DNA from: Datura wrightii
Taxonomy: Eukaryota > Streptophyta > Magnoliopsida > Solanales > Solanaceae
Length of the DNA stretch: 64,000 nt
NCBI GenBank assembly: GCA_035772735.1
Contig: JASDFA010000027.1
Span: 34,888,001-34,952,000, forward strand
Direction of reading: 5' to 3'
A program made the position numbers and the translations under genes. This document shows, in pieces, positions 21,541 through 34,193 of the stretch; positions within the stretch are counted from its first letter, which is position 1; every line of letters begins with the position of its first letter. The notes beneath the pieces were generated by a model. It had not been told where the DNA came from and searched no databases. It was given only the letters and a program-made list of their open reading frames with translations.

Positions 21541-23028
21541 ACCGAGGCAGTGTTGTTGTGCAGAATGGATCAGAATCATCCTTGGTGAAGGATGTGAAAG
21601 CTAGACAAGATGAGGATCCGATTTTGGTAAATCTGAAAGAAAGTCGTTCAAAGTTAGAAGTTGGAGGTATTTTCCCAATGGGGAGATGGTATGATTCGGT
21701 ACCAAGGTCGCCTATGTGTTCTAGATGTCGATGAATTGAGGAGTCGGATGGTGCATGAGGCTCATGGATCTAGGTACTCTATTCATCCAGGTGACACCAA
21801 GATGTATTATGATTTTCAGGAAATATATTGGTGGAATGGAATGAAGAGGGATATTGCCGATTTCGTAGCCAAATGACCGAACTGTCAGCAAGTGGAGGTC
21901 GAGCATCAAAGGCCGGGAGGTGTACTTTAGGATATTAGCATTCCCACTTGGAAATTGAAAGAAACTAACATGGATTTCATAACAGGGCTACCTCGTACCC
22001 GCCGTCGATATGATTCTATTTTGGTTGTAGTGGACAGGTCAACCAAGGCTGCATATTTTCTACTGGTGAAAACTACAGATTCAGCGGAGAATTATGCCAA
22101 ACTGTATGTCCGGGAGTTGGTTTGATTGCATGGATTGTCCTTGTCTATCATTTCAGACCGAGGTACTCAATTTACCTCTCAGTTTTGGCGGTCTTTTTAA
22201 AAAGGTCTTCGGACTCAGGTTAAACTCAACACATCATTTCATCCGCAAACGGATGGTCAAGCGGAGTGGACAATTCAAACTATCGAAGACATGTTGAGAG
22301 CTTGTGTAATGGACTTTAAAGGTAGTTGGGATGATCACTTTCCCCTGCTCGAGTTCGCATACAATAACAGTTATCACTCCAGTATCCAAATGGCACCGTT
22401 TGAGGCTCTCTGTGGGCGAAGATGTAGATCGCCCATCGGATGGTTTGAGGTTGTTGAGGCATCTATGATAGGGACATATTCGATTCATGAGGCTATGGTG
22501 AAGGTTCAATTGATAAGGGAAAGGCTGAAAATCTCTCATAGTTGTCAAAAGTCATATGCTCATGTGAGGAGGAGAGAGTTGGAGTTCGAGGTGGACGATT
22601 GGGTATTTCTGAAGGTATCTCCCATGAAGGGAGTAATGCGATTTGGGAAGAAAGAAAAACTCATTCCCCGCTATGTTGGCCACTATCGGATTATGAGAAG
22701 AGTTGGTAAGGTGGCGTATGAGTTAGAACAACCCTCAGAGTTATCTTTTGTGCATCCTGTGTTTCATGTATCACTTTTGAAGAAATGTCTAGGAGTTCCA
22801 GCTCTAGTAGTCCCGGTGGACAGCGTTGGTGTAAAAGATAGCCTTAGCTATGAGAAGGTACCGGTGTAAATATTGGATCGTTAGGTTTGGAGGCTAAGGA
22901 ACAAGGAAGTAGCTTCAGTTAAAGTATTATAGAGGAATCAGCATGTTCAAGGAGCTACGTGGGAAGCCGAAGTGGATATAATGGCTAAATACCCACACTT
23001 ATTCCCTACCGGCTCAATTTCGACTTGA
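21541..23028 (+). pseudogene. Integrase with chromodomain-like C terminus of element II
   Basis: A zinc-binding N-terminal part (HEAHGSRYSIHPGDTKMYYD, PNCQQV), a frameshifted catalytic core, and a long open piece at 22291-22869 containing GSWDDHFPLLEFAYNNSYHSSIQMAPFEALCGRRC, then the GPY-like module (SPMKGVMRFGKKEKLIPRYVG). After a stop at 22867 the chromodomain-like end follows (VWRLRNKEVASVKVL, GATWEAEVDIMAKYPHLFP). This C terminus marks the Tekay/Del chromovirus lineage. Chromodomains in this family are thought to steer integration to heterochromatin. Confidence 0.88.
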
Positions 23029-23272
23029 GGTTTCAGTTTTTCCCTATAACTCTACTTAGTTTTCATGTTCAAATCATGTGTTCAAGTTTCTTTTATATGT
23101 ATGGATGTGTATGTGAGGCATGAAATCAATGTAGTTATGTGATATTAATAGGAGGTAGTCATTCCATTTGTTTTCGGTTTAAATGAACAGTATTTGGGTG
23201 TAAGGATTGCATATCTTTGTTTTACAGCTTGTTTCCTACTTTCAAGGGCGAATGTTCCCAAAGAGGAGATAT
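23029..23272 (+). other. 3' noncoding region and polypurine tract of element II
   Basis: Noncoding stretch between pol and the 3' LTR. It ends with CAAGGGCGAA (23243-23252), a decayed form of the CGAGGACGAA word seen in T1, T3 and element IV, and the purine run AAGAGGAGAT (23261-23270) just before the LTR. Confidence 0.7.
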
Positions 23273-25727
23273 TGTAATACCCTGGAAGTGCCTAATATTA
23301 GACCCAGGATCAAAATTTAAAGTTGGCTGAAAGCTGGGAAAAACATCACAAGACGGGCGATGTGACGACTCGTGGTTGGGAACCACGGGTCATTGTTAGT
23401 AGTCATGGTGAGGGGAGACATAGTGGCAGTGGATACAACGGGTGGAGTAACGACTCATTTCCTGAAACAACAAGTCATTGTTTATACTCGTGGGTAGTAC
23501 TAGACCTTGGCAGTTGGGGAAAGTAACAGGTCATCCAACGACCCGTTATGAGTAACGACGACCCATTTTCACCAATCATTTTCTAGGTGGTCAGATTTCC
23601 AGTGCATTTAACGAATCGATACCATGACTTATTGGAACCAACCAAGAGTCGTGGTGAGGCTCATAGTAAGGGATGTTCAGGTTTGTGAAGGGGCTGGCAA
23701 TGATCGACTTAACGACCCGTTATTTGGATCAATGACTCGTCCTGCCGAGTCGTGGAAAGAATCTGAAACACGAAGTGAAGCAGTGGATCCAATGATTGGA
23801 TACCACGAGTCGTGGTTTCATGCAATGACTTGTGGGATCAGTCGTTGGTTCGCCCAGGACAATTTTTAGGGAAAAATTCATTAAGGGTAATTTCGACCTT
23901 CCTATGCTTTAAGGCCCTAAACTACGTTGTTTTATGTATTTTTCTGAGTATGTTAAGATAGGATAAGTCCCCCTAACCTATTCATTCTCATGCATGTAAA
24001 ATTTAGATAATTCTAGAGAGATCAAGCATAGATTCAAGCTTTTTCGTATCAATTCATCCTTGGGCATTCAAGAACTCTAGAATATGATCTAAGCCAAGTA
24101 TGTAGGTTTACGAATGGGTGTTCCCGTTCACCCCTATTTCCATTCTCTATTAAATTATGAAAATCTATAAAAAATCTTATAGGCTTTTGAATTTAATTTT
24201 TGTGAAAATCTAATGATTTGCTAATGGGCTTTTATGATTTATGAATTACATCATATTTTATGGATTTGATCAAATTTTACAATTTGTTTACTTATAAATC
24301 ATTAATTCTGATTTCTACTTAATTAAGCCTAATTATGCATGATCTATGATGAATTGATATATGATCTTCTCTTCAATTGTTGATATCTACGAACCCAACA
24401 TGATTTATGATTTGAAATATGAATTTATTCAAATACCCAACATGATCTTATGATTTACAAGTTATATACATGATCCTCACATATGCATGGGCTTTATGAT
24501 TTATGAACTATTGATGATGAAAAATATGTTTTAAAGTTACCCATATTTAAAAGCATGTTTTCGAATGAATTTTGTATTGTAAAGCATGGTGATGTATTGG
24601 ACAATGCCCACATGATGAAGAATGATTAGGGTTTATGAATTAGGTTTCATGATTTATCAATTTATGATGTTGCCGGCTAAAGGGCCTTTGATTCTTGACT
24701 AATCATGTCTTAATGGGGATTAATAAATGATGGATGTTTATTTTTAGCCATGAATCTTAAGGAATGATGTTATTGATTTACATATGAGCCTATTATGCAT
24801 GTTTTTAGGAGCCGTATCTAACACCGAGCAGCCCGGTATTCAAAGGACTATGCAGGTGATTCATAACCATGTGCCACCGTGGGTTTATAATGATACATTA
24901 CAATGATAATGATCCTCTCTTTCGTGATATCACATAATGCACGTCCCTCGCCTGGCAAGCTAGGGGAGACTCTGCCTACCTGAGTGAGATAGTTGGGGCA
25001 TCATGAAAGTCTCTAACATGATGATGTCGGTTATGACGAGTCCTCCCATTGTTCTGCATGTTTTTATGCATTGTTATGTTCATGATATCGGCTCAAGTGA
25101 TGATTTGATAAAGTTTCTCTTATGATTATTTAAAATGAATGGTTTACGAATGATTTGAAAACCTTGAGCCTAATGTTATGTTATGATGATTATGATATAA
25201 GCATGATGTCCCACTCTTATGATGTTTTATGAACTGTTGCATATTTAAATGTCCGCTTTACTTACCTTGTATACTCGGTATATTCCATGTACTGAACGCA
25301 TACTTTTTATGTTGTATTGTTTCATGATACAGGACTTGGCTCTCAAGCTCATCCTCATTGTTAGTCCATCCTAGAGTTTGCTCTCAGCTTTGTTGGTGAA
25401 TCCTCATGTTTCGAGGGACGTTGGCTAGACGTTTATGTTATTCTATGTTACAGTATTTGGCGGGGTTAGTTGGGGGTGTTTTCCCATCCACCCATCTTAT
25501 ACAGTAGAGGTTTAAAGACAGTATGTGGTATTCAGCTTGCATGTATATCTAGTGATTCCTTATGTTATGATATGTTATGTTATGTTTGCATTTCTGCTAC
25601 GCCTTATGTTTAGTATTCCTCTTAAAGTGAATGAAGTTAGATGTATGCTTATGCTATGGGTCGACTTGGGGCCTTTCGGGGTTCCTTGTCCCGTGTTACG
25701 GTTCGGGTCTACCTTCGAGTCATGACA
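23273..25727 (+). repeat. 3' LTR of element II
   Basis: 2455 bp, TGTAATACCC...CATGACA, about 10% different by eye from the 5' LTR at 5775-8220. It keeps the ACGAGTCGT-type cluster (about 23360-23850), including CCACGAGTCGTGG at 23803-23815. Confidence 0.92.
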
Positions 25728-27698
25728 CCTTTGTCGGGAAAGATTATATTAAGTGTGACTAACACTAAGAGTGTCATAGAGAATTCCCCATTCATTTTTC
25801 CATAGTCTAGAGTGATTCAGATATCTCGCTGTTGTACCAAGGCCTTAGAAGCTTGTGGGCAGCTGTTGGGCCTAGTTTGGTAAAGTCTGGGTGATATAAC
25901 TTTCTGCTTGAAGACTATATCGACAGTAAAGCTCGCCCGTAGTCCATTGGCATACCTTGATGCCTCCAGGGCTAGAATCTTGATAGGATGGTCTTACCTT
26001 CGAGTCAATGACACCAGGGTTTCCTAATGAACTGAACGATAGCCTATCATATGATTGGCTACTATTTGTGACTGTTAGTCACTCAGAAAACCACCCTAGT
26101 TGTTAGAAATCTGATAGACTAAGCAATGTCTTAAGGGGGAAAACTTATCGGGGTTTAGATATGGGGCCAACCACCCCGAGCTACTCTTGTAGACGCCCGT
26201 GTATATGTTGTCGTGAAGGGCTAAATCCAAATATACTTGCCTACGGGGCTATGAATAGCTCGAGGGAGCTATATGTTGTCTAGACAGACCAAGTTAATGT
26301 ATAAAGGACTAGAACCATAGTATTACAGTATTTACTTCAGGCTAAGGATTATAGTAAGCTGCCTATGGGAAGTTAGGGATAACTGCTTAGGAGCATGCCG
26401 TTTATAGCAGCCCTACAGTCGTTCTAAGCGAAGGGACTAAATAGTTTGTCGCCAATGACTTTGTTGTTCGCTTATGAGCTATCATTGTCCTAGGATGAAT
26501 TTTGGAGTATCCCTTAGGTCACCCAAGACCTCGCTCTAGTCTGTCTAAACTCACAGAGGTTGTAATCACTACCAGGACCCATTGGTCAGGTATTGGCACA
26601 TGGGGTGTGCTTGTGGGCAGCTATATAGATTGTTTTAGGGGCGAGTATTGGTTTTGTTAAGCCTAAAGAGCTAGGTATGCCTACTGAGTGACTACATTGA
26701 GGTTATAGCACTGTACCCTTGTAGGGATTGACCCACCTCGGTCTCCCATCAAATATCCTCAAGATTGCTAACTATATCATTGCCTGCGGGGCTACAGATT
26801 GCTCAGAGGACTATATGATGTCGGAAAAGACTATATTCAGTCCTACAAGGCCGTAACAAAGTCCATTCACATATGGATTTCCTTTATGCCATAACGACAT
26901 TATTGACCCTCAGTGGAGCCTTGCGAGCTAGGGTGCAGTTACAGAAGCCTAGAGGGCTTAGATACAGTTACAGGAGCTCATGGGCTCAATTGTAGTCCTA
27001 GAGGCCAGGTAGGTGTGGTTATAGTTACTTGTGACACCATAGTGACCTGGTTAGGAGTATATAGAATGTACTATACTTACCGGGGCTTATGGGGGCCTAG
27101 GTAGGTTATCTCTGTGTTGATTGTACCTTCCAGCATTATGGGGCTAGGTTAGGTTCTTGTTTGTATACTTGCTTGCTAGATGTATATTAAGAATATATAA
27201 TCGCGTAACTTAAGCTCTCATTTTTGTAGTTGTCTGCTAGATGCAGACTATGATTATGAAAGCGTACAAGTTAACTTCTGCCCTTTTACGCTGATTACTT
27301 TCAGTTTTATATCAGCTTCTATTCAGTTATTATTATGTCCTTACATACTCGGTACATATTGTATTGACGCCCATACATGGGGCGCTGCATACTTGCCTAC
27401 AAGTTTAGATAGATAGGTTTCGAGACCTCCTTTAGCAGGTATTCAGAGTCAGCAGATTGGTCCATTCTTTTTATTCGGAGTTGCGATATTGTATAGGTTT
27501 GCCTGCCTTTCGTTATATAGTTTTTGAGTATGCTGGGGCCTATCCTGACCAATATTTTTCACCCTAAGAGGCTTGCTGACCACAGTCTTCAATTTCTAGC
27601 TAGTTGTTCATTGTTGGCCGTGTAGGGCCTATATATGCTATGTTTTGTGTGCTGTCCGTGCGGGGCCTAGCTTAGCTATCGATTAACAGCCTTGTCGG

Positions 27699-27759
<61 letters not shown>

Positions 27760-28035
27760 GTCTGTCTTTCTTTTGTTATGACTTAGAAAACATGGTGGTC
27801 TTATTGGATCGTATAGGATCCTTTAATTGTTGTGATTGGTGGGTTAGCTGTTTTTATGCAGGTGTGTTGTGTGGCCTAGTCAGCCCGAGGCTGTGTTTAT
27901 AGCTGAGATATAGCTATTGGTTTTCTTGATTCTAAGTTGCTGGTAAGCACTAGAGGTTCATATGCTCAGTTAGGTCATCCCAGGTTCCTGTGTGGCACTA
28001 GGTGGCAGTTACACCTCCCAAGATGGGGCGTGACA
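25728..28035 (+). repeat. 5' LTR of element III (right part)
   Basis: From about 25915 it is colinear with 32117-34193: same blocks, same order, both ending GGGGCGTGACA. It is followed by a primer site. The portion 25728-25914 has no partner in the 3' copy and probably belongs to the same LTR, which begins left of element II at 5457 or earlier. Blocks near 26910-27010 contain imperfect internal repeats of the type CAGTTACAG...GGGCT. Confidence 0.75.
27702..27756. repeat. (TA)n microsatellite
   Basis: About 27 TA units inside the element III 5' LTR. The matching place in the 3' LTR (near 33911-33920) has about five units, so the tract expanded after the two LTRs separated. Confidence 0.95.
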
Positions 28036-28039
28036 AAAT

Positions 28040-28051
28040 TGGTATCAGAGA
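28040..28051 (+). other. Primer-binding site of element III
   Basis: TGGTATCAGAGA, one base off the tRNA-iMet consensus, four bases after the 5' LTR. Confidence 0.85.
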
Positions 28052-28927
28052 AACATTGTGTCCTAGGGAGTCTGCAAGCTGTGTCTAGTAGATTCTTGTT
28101 TATAGATGTGTTGTGCACCATATTTTATAAGTAGGGGCCATTGAGGCATAATAGTATGGTTACCCCTCTTTCCTTTCAAGATCGTGCCATAGAGCCAAGT
28201 TGGATAGGATTGAGTCCCTAAGCTTATGTTGTTATGTCTGTGTAGAATAAAGTTTGATATGAGACAGACTGCAACCAGCTGCAAGTTACATATAGTAGCA
28301 GGAAAGGATACCAGAAAGGTGCCATAGTTGGGGGACAGCCCAACCTGAGGGCGAAGGAGAGACGTTCTTTTCAATCTCCCCAGCATCCTCTCGGGGCACC
28401 AAGAACTTCATAAGGTAACGAACATGCCAGTACCATCCCCAGTGCTTCCTACACAATCAGATTATGATGTCAAGAGTATAGTATATTTATATGATGTCTT
28501 ACTTAGTAGCTACTCATTATTAGACAGGGACAACAATTAATGTTGGATTATCTGGAAGGTACGAAAGATTGTGAAATTGTATCCTCACCTTCATCCCTTT
28601 GGAGTTTGTTGAGTTTCATACATTGGCCTCACTGTGGTATGATATGGTTATTTCCCACCTCCTAGCCTATTCTCAATATAGAAGAGAGCATAAGTAGTGA
28701 AGCTATATTGAAAGAGTAAATAGTAAAGGGGGGGGGGGGGGTAGATCCATCGATTCCTAGGGGATGTTAGAAAAGTGGTCAAGACCCCTAGTACTTGAAT
28801 AAGCCACCTAGACATTCACTACGTAAAGATCAGGCTGATAGGTATGATTGAAAGAGAAGCCGAGTACCTATGAGAATCCATAAGCAGTAGGCTCCCAGTA
28901 ATAGTAAATCTAAGGTCAGAAATAGGT
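28052..28927 (+). pseudogene. Leader and decayed gag region of element III
   Basis: The first 110 bases match the element IV leader (GGGAGTCTGCAAG and GATGTGTTGTGCACCA words at 28067 and 28106, compared with 46457 and 46495). No recognisable gag domain remains in any frame. A run of 14 G lies at 28728-28741. Confidence 0.6.
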
Positions 28928-31037
28928 TGTAATGCTCCGAGACCTAGGAGTTGAAACAGAGAAAATTGGAAAATCTACACCAGGTCACAAAACGAGTCAT
29001 TCTGTGACCCGTGGGGATGACCACGAGTCGTTAGGTGACTCGTGGTGAGGTGTTGGCTTTAAGTTATAGGATTTGAGATTTTGGGTCACCACGGGCATGA
29101 CCACGAGTTGTGGTCAGACCCCACGACTCATTGTGTCAGCCGTGGTCAAGATGGGATAAGGGTCAATAGTTTTTGGGCAGTGAGGACCATGAGGGGTGAC
29201 CACGAGTCATGCTCACCAGAAATGATTTTTAGGGTCCTCTATGGCGAGCCTCGGGTGAATTTGGACAATGTACGTCACGGGTCCTGACCACAAGTCATGG
29301 TCCAAGGCGACAACTCATCCAGTCCCTCGTTGGGCCTGACAATCTGTTTTTCCCTGCCAGTTTATTAAGGGATTTTTCATAATTTCTATGGTCCTAAGGC
29401 CTAAAATACGTCTTTTTAAGCTCATTTATGAGGGTTTCTAAAGAGTAAAACCTATCCCAAGCCTTACCATTCCATGCATGCAAGACTAGGAGGCTCTTAG
29501 AGGTAGTCAAAGCTTAAATCCATCAATTGTTTTTCAATTTCTTTTGGGTGTTCAAGGAAGAGGGAAAAATCAATCTACCCAGGTATGTGAGGCTACGAAT
29601 GAGAGTTCCTCCCACTCTCATGCCCAAACTTCCATCAATTCTATGAGATTCTACTTCTACAATTCAAGTTCCATGATCTATGGGGGTTTAATCTAATTCT
29701 TGTGAAGTTCTCTATGATCTATCAATGGGTCAATTCCTTTCATAAATTAAATCATGTTTAATGATCTATGGGAAGATTTTATAACTATTTTGAATATAAA
29801 TTTGTATTTAAATCAAATTATGCCCAATTATGCATGTTTTTATGAAAAGTCAAGTTATGATTTCATTTATGATCTTGATCTAAATTAGCTCAATTATGAT
29901 TTATGACATATGATATGATTTCTCTCAAATGCTCAGCATGAATTTATGAATATCAAGTATATACATAATTTATAAGTGTGCATGAACCTCATGATTTATG
30001 AATTTATGATTATGGCCGACTCACGGGCCTTATTTCATGGCTAGTTCACGTATTTTCAAGCATGTTTATGATTATCATGATTTAACTAGCCTATGAACTT
30101 CATCTATGTTATCTTATGAGCACTATATATGTTTTGGGAGTATTATTTAACACTGAGTAGGTTCGGGGCCCAGGTTTTGTCCCGAATATCACAACTACGT
30201 GCCACCGTAGGTCACAATGGGACCTCCCTTGTGACTGTCCCTTTTTCCCCAAATGGGCCTTTCATGAGTGATATCACTCCCTTTCATGGTTCTACCCTTG
30301 TAAAGGTACGAACACCCCCCTGACTAGGGGTTTATAGGTCGGGCTCCATGTGAGCTCATATGGGTATGTCGGTTATAAGAATCTTCCACTGTTCCTCATG
30401 ATTTATATTTGACTATGATTATATATTTTGGATCAACTCATGCTTAATAAAGCTTTTCTCCCATAACTATGATTATGAATGATTTATGAATGTTTTTAAA
30501 ATCTTGAGCCTTACGTTGCATTATTATATTTATGAGCATGTTGTCCTATTCTTATGAACTTTTATGTATTTTAAATTTCCATTTTACTTGCCTTGCATAC
30601 TCGGTACATTCCACATACTGACTGCATACTCTATGCTGTATCATTTCATTATACAGGTCCCGGTACTCAGACTCGGCCTCAGCCTTAGCTAGCTTTTTCG
30701 AAGTTAGCAGCCTGTAATAGTTGGTGAGTCCTCATCTCCCGGGAACCCTTTCTTATCAACTATCTTGTACTTTCAGTTTCAGTTTTAGAGAGTTAGTTGG
30801 GGTCTTGTCCCATCAACTCATCAGTGATAGAGGCTTTCTCGGACATAGTTATATTCATCTATAACTCATGTGTTGTACTAAACCTTATCTTATGTTTAGA
30901 CTTCCGCTAGCTTATGTATGTTGATCTTCCACTTTTATTGAAGGAGTTAGTTGTATGTTCATGCCATGGGTCAACTTGGAGTCCCTCGGGGTTCCTTATC
31001 CCGTGTCTCGATCCGGATCTATGTTTAGGTCGTGACA
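28928..31037 (+). repeat. Solo LTR, Tekay type, inside element III
   Basis: 2110 bp, starting TGTAATGCTCC and ending GGTCGTGACA. It has the Tekay LTR layout: an ACGAGTCGT cluster (28990-29320), the AAGGGATTTTTC and CCCAGGTATGT blocks, and the AT-rich middle. No primer site or coding sequence is attached on either side, so it is a solo LTR from recombination between two LTRs. The flanks TAGGT and TAGTC do not form a clear target duplication. Confidence 0.75.
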
Positions 31038-32116
31038 TAGTCTAATCCCACTAAAGTGTGTTGATAGAGGTAGGGAATACCTGGAGAATAAAGCCTACGA
31101 TCCCCTATATTTTTATGTTAGGGGTAGAAAGATTCTATGATGGGAATCGACCCGAGTGCGGGTCAGGACGATATAGGTTAGCAGACTTTGCCAATAATAT
31201 CCTTTCCAGTATGGTGTATAGGGTAGAAACCCAGGATTTCAGCCTATAGTAGTAAGGGCAAGACATGAACATCTAGCTCTGGGGGAGAACAGAACCACCT
31301 CTAGGCTGAAGTGAACTGATAGAGCTTGGAATCGCCGTTGAATGTCGACAAATAAGCATTAGGCTGACATTTAAAGGATAATTAGATTGTGACCTAGAAT
31401 ACTACAAAATCACCTCTAGTTGTGAAGGGGAAGGAGTGACGGTACGGAGACCCTAGCCTAAGTACAACCTAGTGATAAGGCCCAGCAGAAGGAGTCATCG
31501 ACCTTCTAGACAATAGGGGGCAGGGTCTTAAGACCCAGAGGTCGACTCTGCGTTTCAAATATGGAAGGGATTCATTAGCAGATTGTAGCAAAGGTACGCC
31601 ATATCAGTTGTCCCTTCCACCCAGGTTTGAAAAAAATGCATTAGGTTATAAGAGAGATCTAGTGGTGGCAAGGGAAGAAGAAGGGCATTATTGAGTTATA
31701 GCACAGTGCTCTAATTGCCAGCAAGTAAAGACTGAACACTAGAACCATGGTGGGCTAATTCAGGAGATAGTTGTGCCTGCGTGAAAGTGGGAAGTAGTCA
31801 ATACGAGTTTAGTTACAGGGTTGCGCTTCCAGTTGAAAGATCATGTGGCATTATATATCAAAGAGATAGTTCAGTTACATAATATCCCAGTGACTATCAA
31901 ATTTCTACAGAAGGGCACAACTTATAGCTAGGTTTTGGAAAGGGTGTTAGGATATATTGGGACGTAATTTAATTTGTCCCTAGACAAATGGCTAAGAAAA
32001 TTACACATTTTAGACGCTCGAAGATATGTACGGACGTGAATACTAGACTTCAAGGAAGTTGAGATGACCATCTATCTCTTGTGGAGTTGTATATAATAGC
32101 AGTCACCATCTAACGC
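31038..32116 (+). pseudogene. Reduced internal region of element III with integrase remnant
   Basis: 31038-31690 shows no recognisable domain. 31690-32110 holds integrase pieces (residues like NCQQVKTEH, GLIQEIVVP, IKEIVQLHNIPVTI, DDHLSLVE) in shifting frames. The integrase stops abruptly where the 3' LTR copy begins at 32117. gag, protease and RT appear deleted or decayed beyond recognition. Confidence 0.65.
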
Positions 32117-34193
32117 CTATATAGACAGTAAAGCTCGCCCGCAGGCCATTGGCGTACCTTGATGCCTCTAGGGACAAAATCTTGATAGGATGGTCTTACC
32201 TTCGAGTCGATGGCACCAGGGGTGCCTAATGAACTGAACAATAGCCTACCATATGATTGGCTACTGTTAGTGACCGTTAGCTTTAGTCGCCTTACTGCTT
32301 GTTGTATAGGCTACTCATGAAACCAACCAGTTGTTAGAAATCTAATAGACTAAGTAATTTCTTAAGGAGGAAAACTTGTCAGAGATTAATGTGGGGCCAA
32401 CGCCCTGGACTACATGTTGCAGAGAAGGGCTAAATCCAAATATACTTGCCTTCAGGGCTATGAATTGTCCGAGGGAGCTATATGTTGTCTGGAGTATAAG
32501 GGACTAGAACCATAGTATTAAAATATTACCTTTAGGCTAAGGATTATAGTAAGATGCCTGTGGGAAGTTAGGGCTGACTACTTAGGAAAATATCTAAATA
32601 GTAGCAACCCTACAGTTGTTCTAAGAAAAAGGACTAAGCAGTTAGTCACCTACGACATTGCTGTTTGCTTATAAGCTATCATTGTCCTAGAATGACCTTC
32701 GGAGTATCGCTTAGGTCACCCCGGACCATGCCCTAGTCTATCTAAACTGACAGAGGTTGTAGTCGCTGGCAGGACCTATTGGTCAGGTATAGGCATATGG
32801 GATGTGCTTGTGGGCAGCTATATAGACTGTTTTTGGGGCGAGAAAAGGTTTTGTTAATCCTAAAGAGATAGGTACACCTACTGAGTGACTATATTAAGGC
32901 TATAGCATCGTAGCCCTATAGGGATTGACCTACCTTAGTTGGTCTCCCGTCACTCGACCTTAGGATTGCCAACTGTATCATTGCCTACAGGGCTACGGAT
33001 TGCTTAGTGGAGCTATGTGACATCTAAAAAGACTATATTTAGGCCTATAAGGTCATATAAAAGTCCATTCACGTATGGCTTTCCTTATTTCCATAACGGT
33101 ATTACCGACCCTCAGTGGAGCCTTGCGAGCCCAGGATGCAGTTGCAGAAGCCTAGAGGGCTCAGATATAGTTACAGGAGCCCATGGGCTTAATTGCAGTC
33201 CCAGAGGCAAGATAGATGTGGTTATAGCTACCTGTGACACCATAGTTACCTGGTTAGGGGTATATATAGAATATACTGTACTTAACGGGGTTATAGGGGC
33301 CCATGTAGGTTATCTCTATATTGATTGTTTCTTCTAGGATTATAGGGGCTAGGTTAGGTTCTTGTTTGAATACTTGCTTGCTAGATGTAGCTTAAGAATA
33401 GATAATCGCACTGCTTAAGTTCTCATTTGTGTAGTTGTCTACTAGATGCAGACTATGGTTATGAAAGCATACAAGTTAACTTCTGCCCTTTTTCGCTGAT
33501 TACTTTCAGTTTTTTATCAGCTTCTATTTAGTTATTATTATTGCCTTAAATACTTAGTAAATATTGTACTGACGCCCATTCATGGGGCGTTACATACTTG
33601 ACTGTAGGTTTAGACAGACAGGCTTTGGGACCTCCTTTAGCAGTTATTCAGAGTCAGCAGATTGGTCCACTCCTTTTATTCGGAGTTTCCAGATTGTAGA
33701 GGTTTTCTTGTCTTTTGTTTTATAGTTTCTGGGTAGGGTGGGGCCCTGTACTGACTAATGTTCTTCACCCTTAGAGGCTTGCAAACCACAGTCTTCAATT
33801 TCTAGCTATTTTTGCATTGTTGACTATGTGGGGCCTATATATGCTATTTTGTGTGTGCTGGTCGTGTGGGGCCTAGCTTAGCTACTGGTTAGCAGCCTTG
33901 TCAACTATAGTATATATATAATTGTCTGTCTTTCTTTTGTTATGACTTAGAGAGCATGGTGGTTTTGTCAGCCCGCATAGGATCCTTTTATTGTTGTGAC
34001 TACTGGGTTAGCTGTTTTTATGCTGGTGTGTTGTGTGGCCTAGTTGGCCCGAGACTATGTTTATAGCCAAGATATAACTGTTTTTTTATTTTGAGTTGCT
34101 GGCAAACACCAGAGGTGCATATGCCCATCTAGGTCAGCCCTGGTTCCAATGTGGCATAGGTGCCAGTTACACCTCCCAAGGTGGGGCGTGACA
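32117..34193 (+). repeat. 3' LTR of element III (5'-truncated)
   Basis: Colinear with 25915-28035 from the word GACAGTAAAGCTCGCCCG to the end GGGGCGTGACA. It joins directly to integrase remnants, with no polypurine tract or LTR start, so a deletion removed the end of pol and the first part of this LTR. Confidence 0.75.

Larger units (their letters stand above)
5775..25727 (+). mobile_element. Element II: Tekay/Del-type chromovirus, interrupted by T1
   Basis: A complete but decayed Ty3 element: 5' LTR, iMet primer site, gag with zinc-knuckle remnant, protease, RT, RNase H, integrase, chromodomain-like C terminus, polypurine tract, 3' LTR. Without the nested T1 it is about 10.0 kb. The flanking pentamers are CCCTC (5770-5774) and CCTTT (25728-25732). 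They differ at two C/T positions, so a mutated target duplication is plausible but not proven. LTR divergence, about 10% by eye, fits an old insertion with many stops and frameshifts. Confidence 0.9.

Noticed and set aside
28728..28741. Run of 14 G as a G-quadruplex regulatory element
   Set aside because: A single homopolymer in decayed sequence with no partner in other elements. A sequencing or slippage artefact is as likely.
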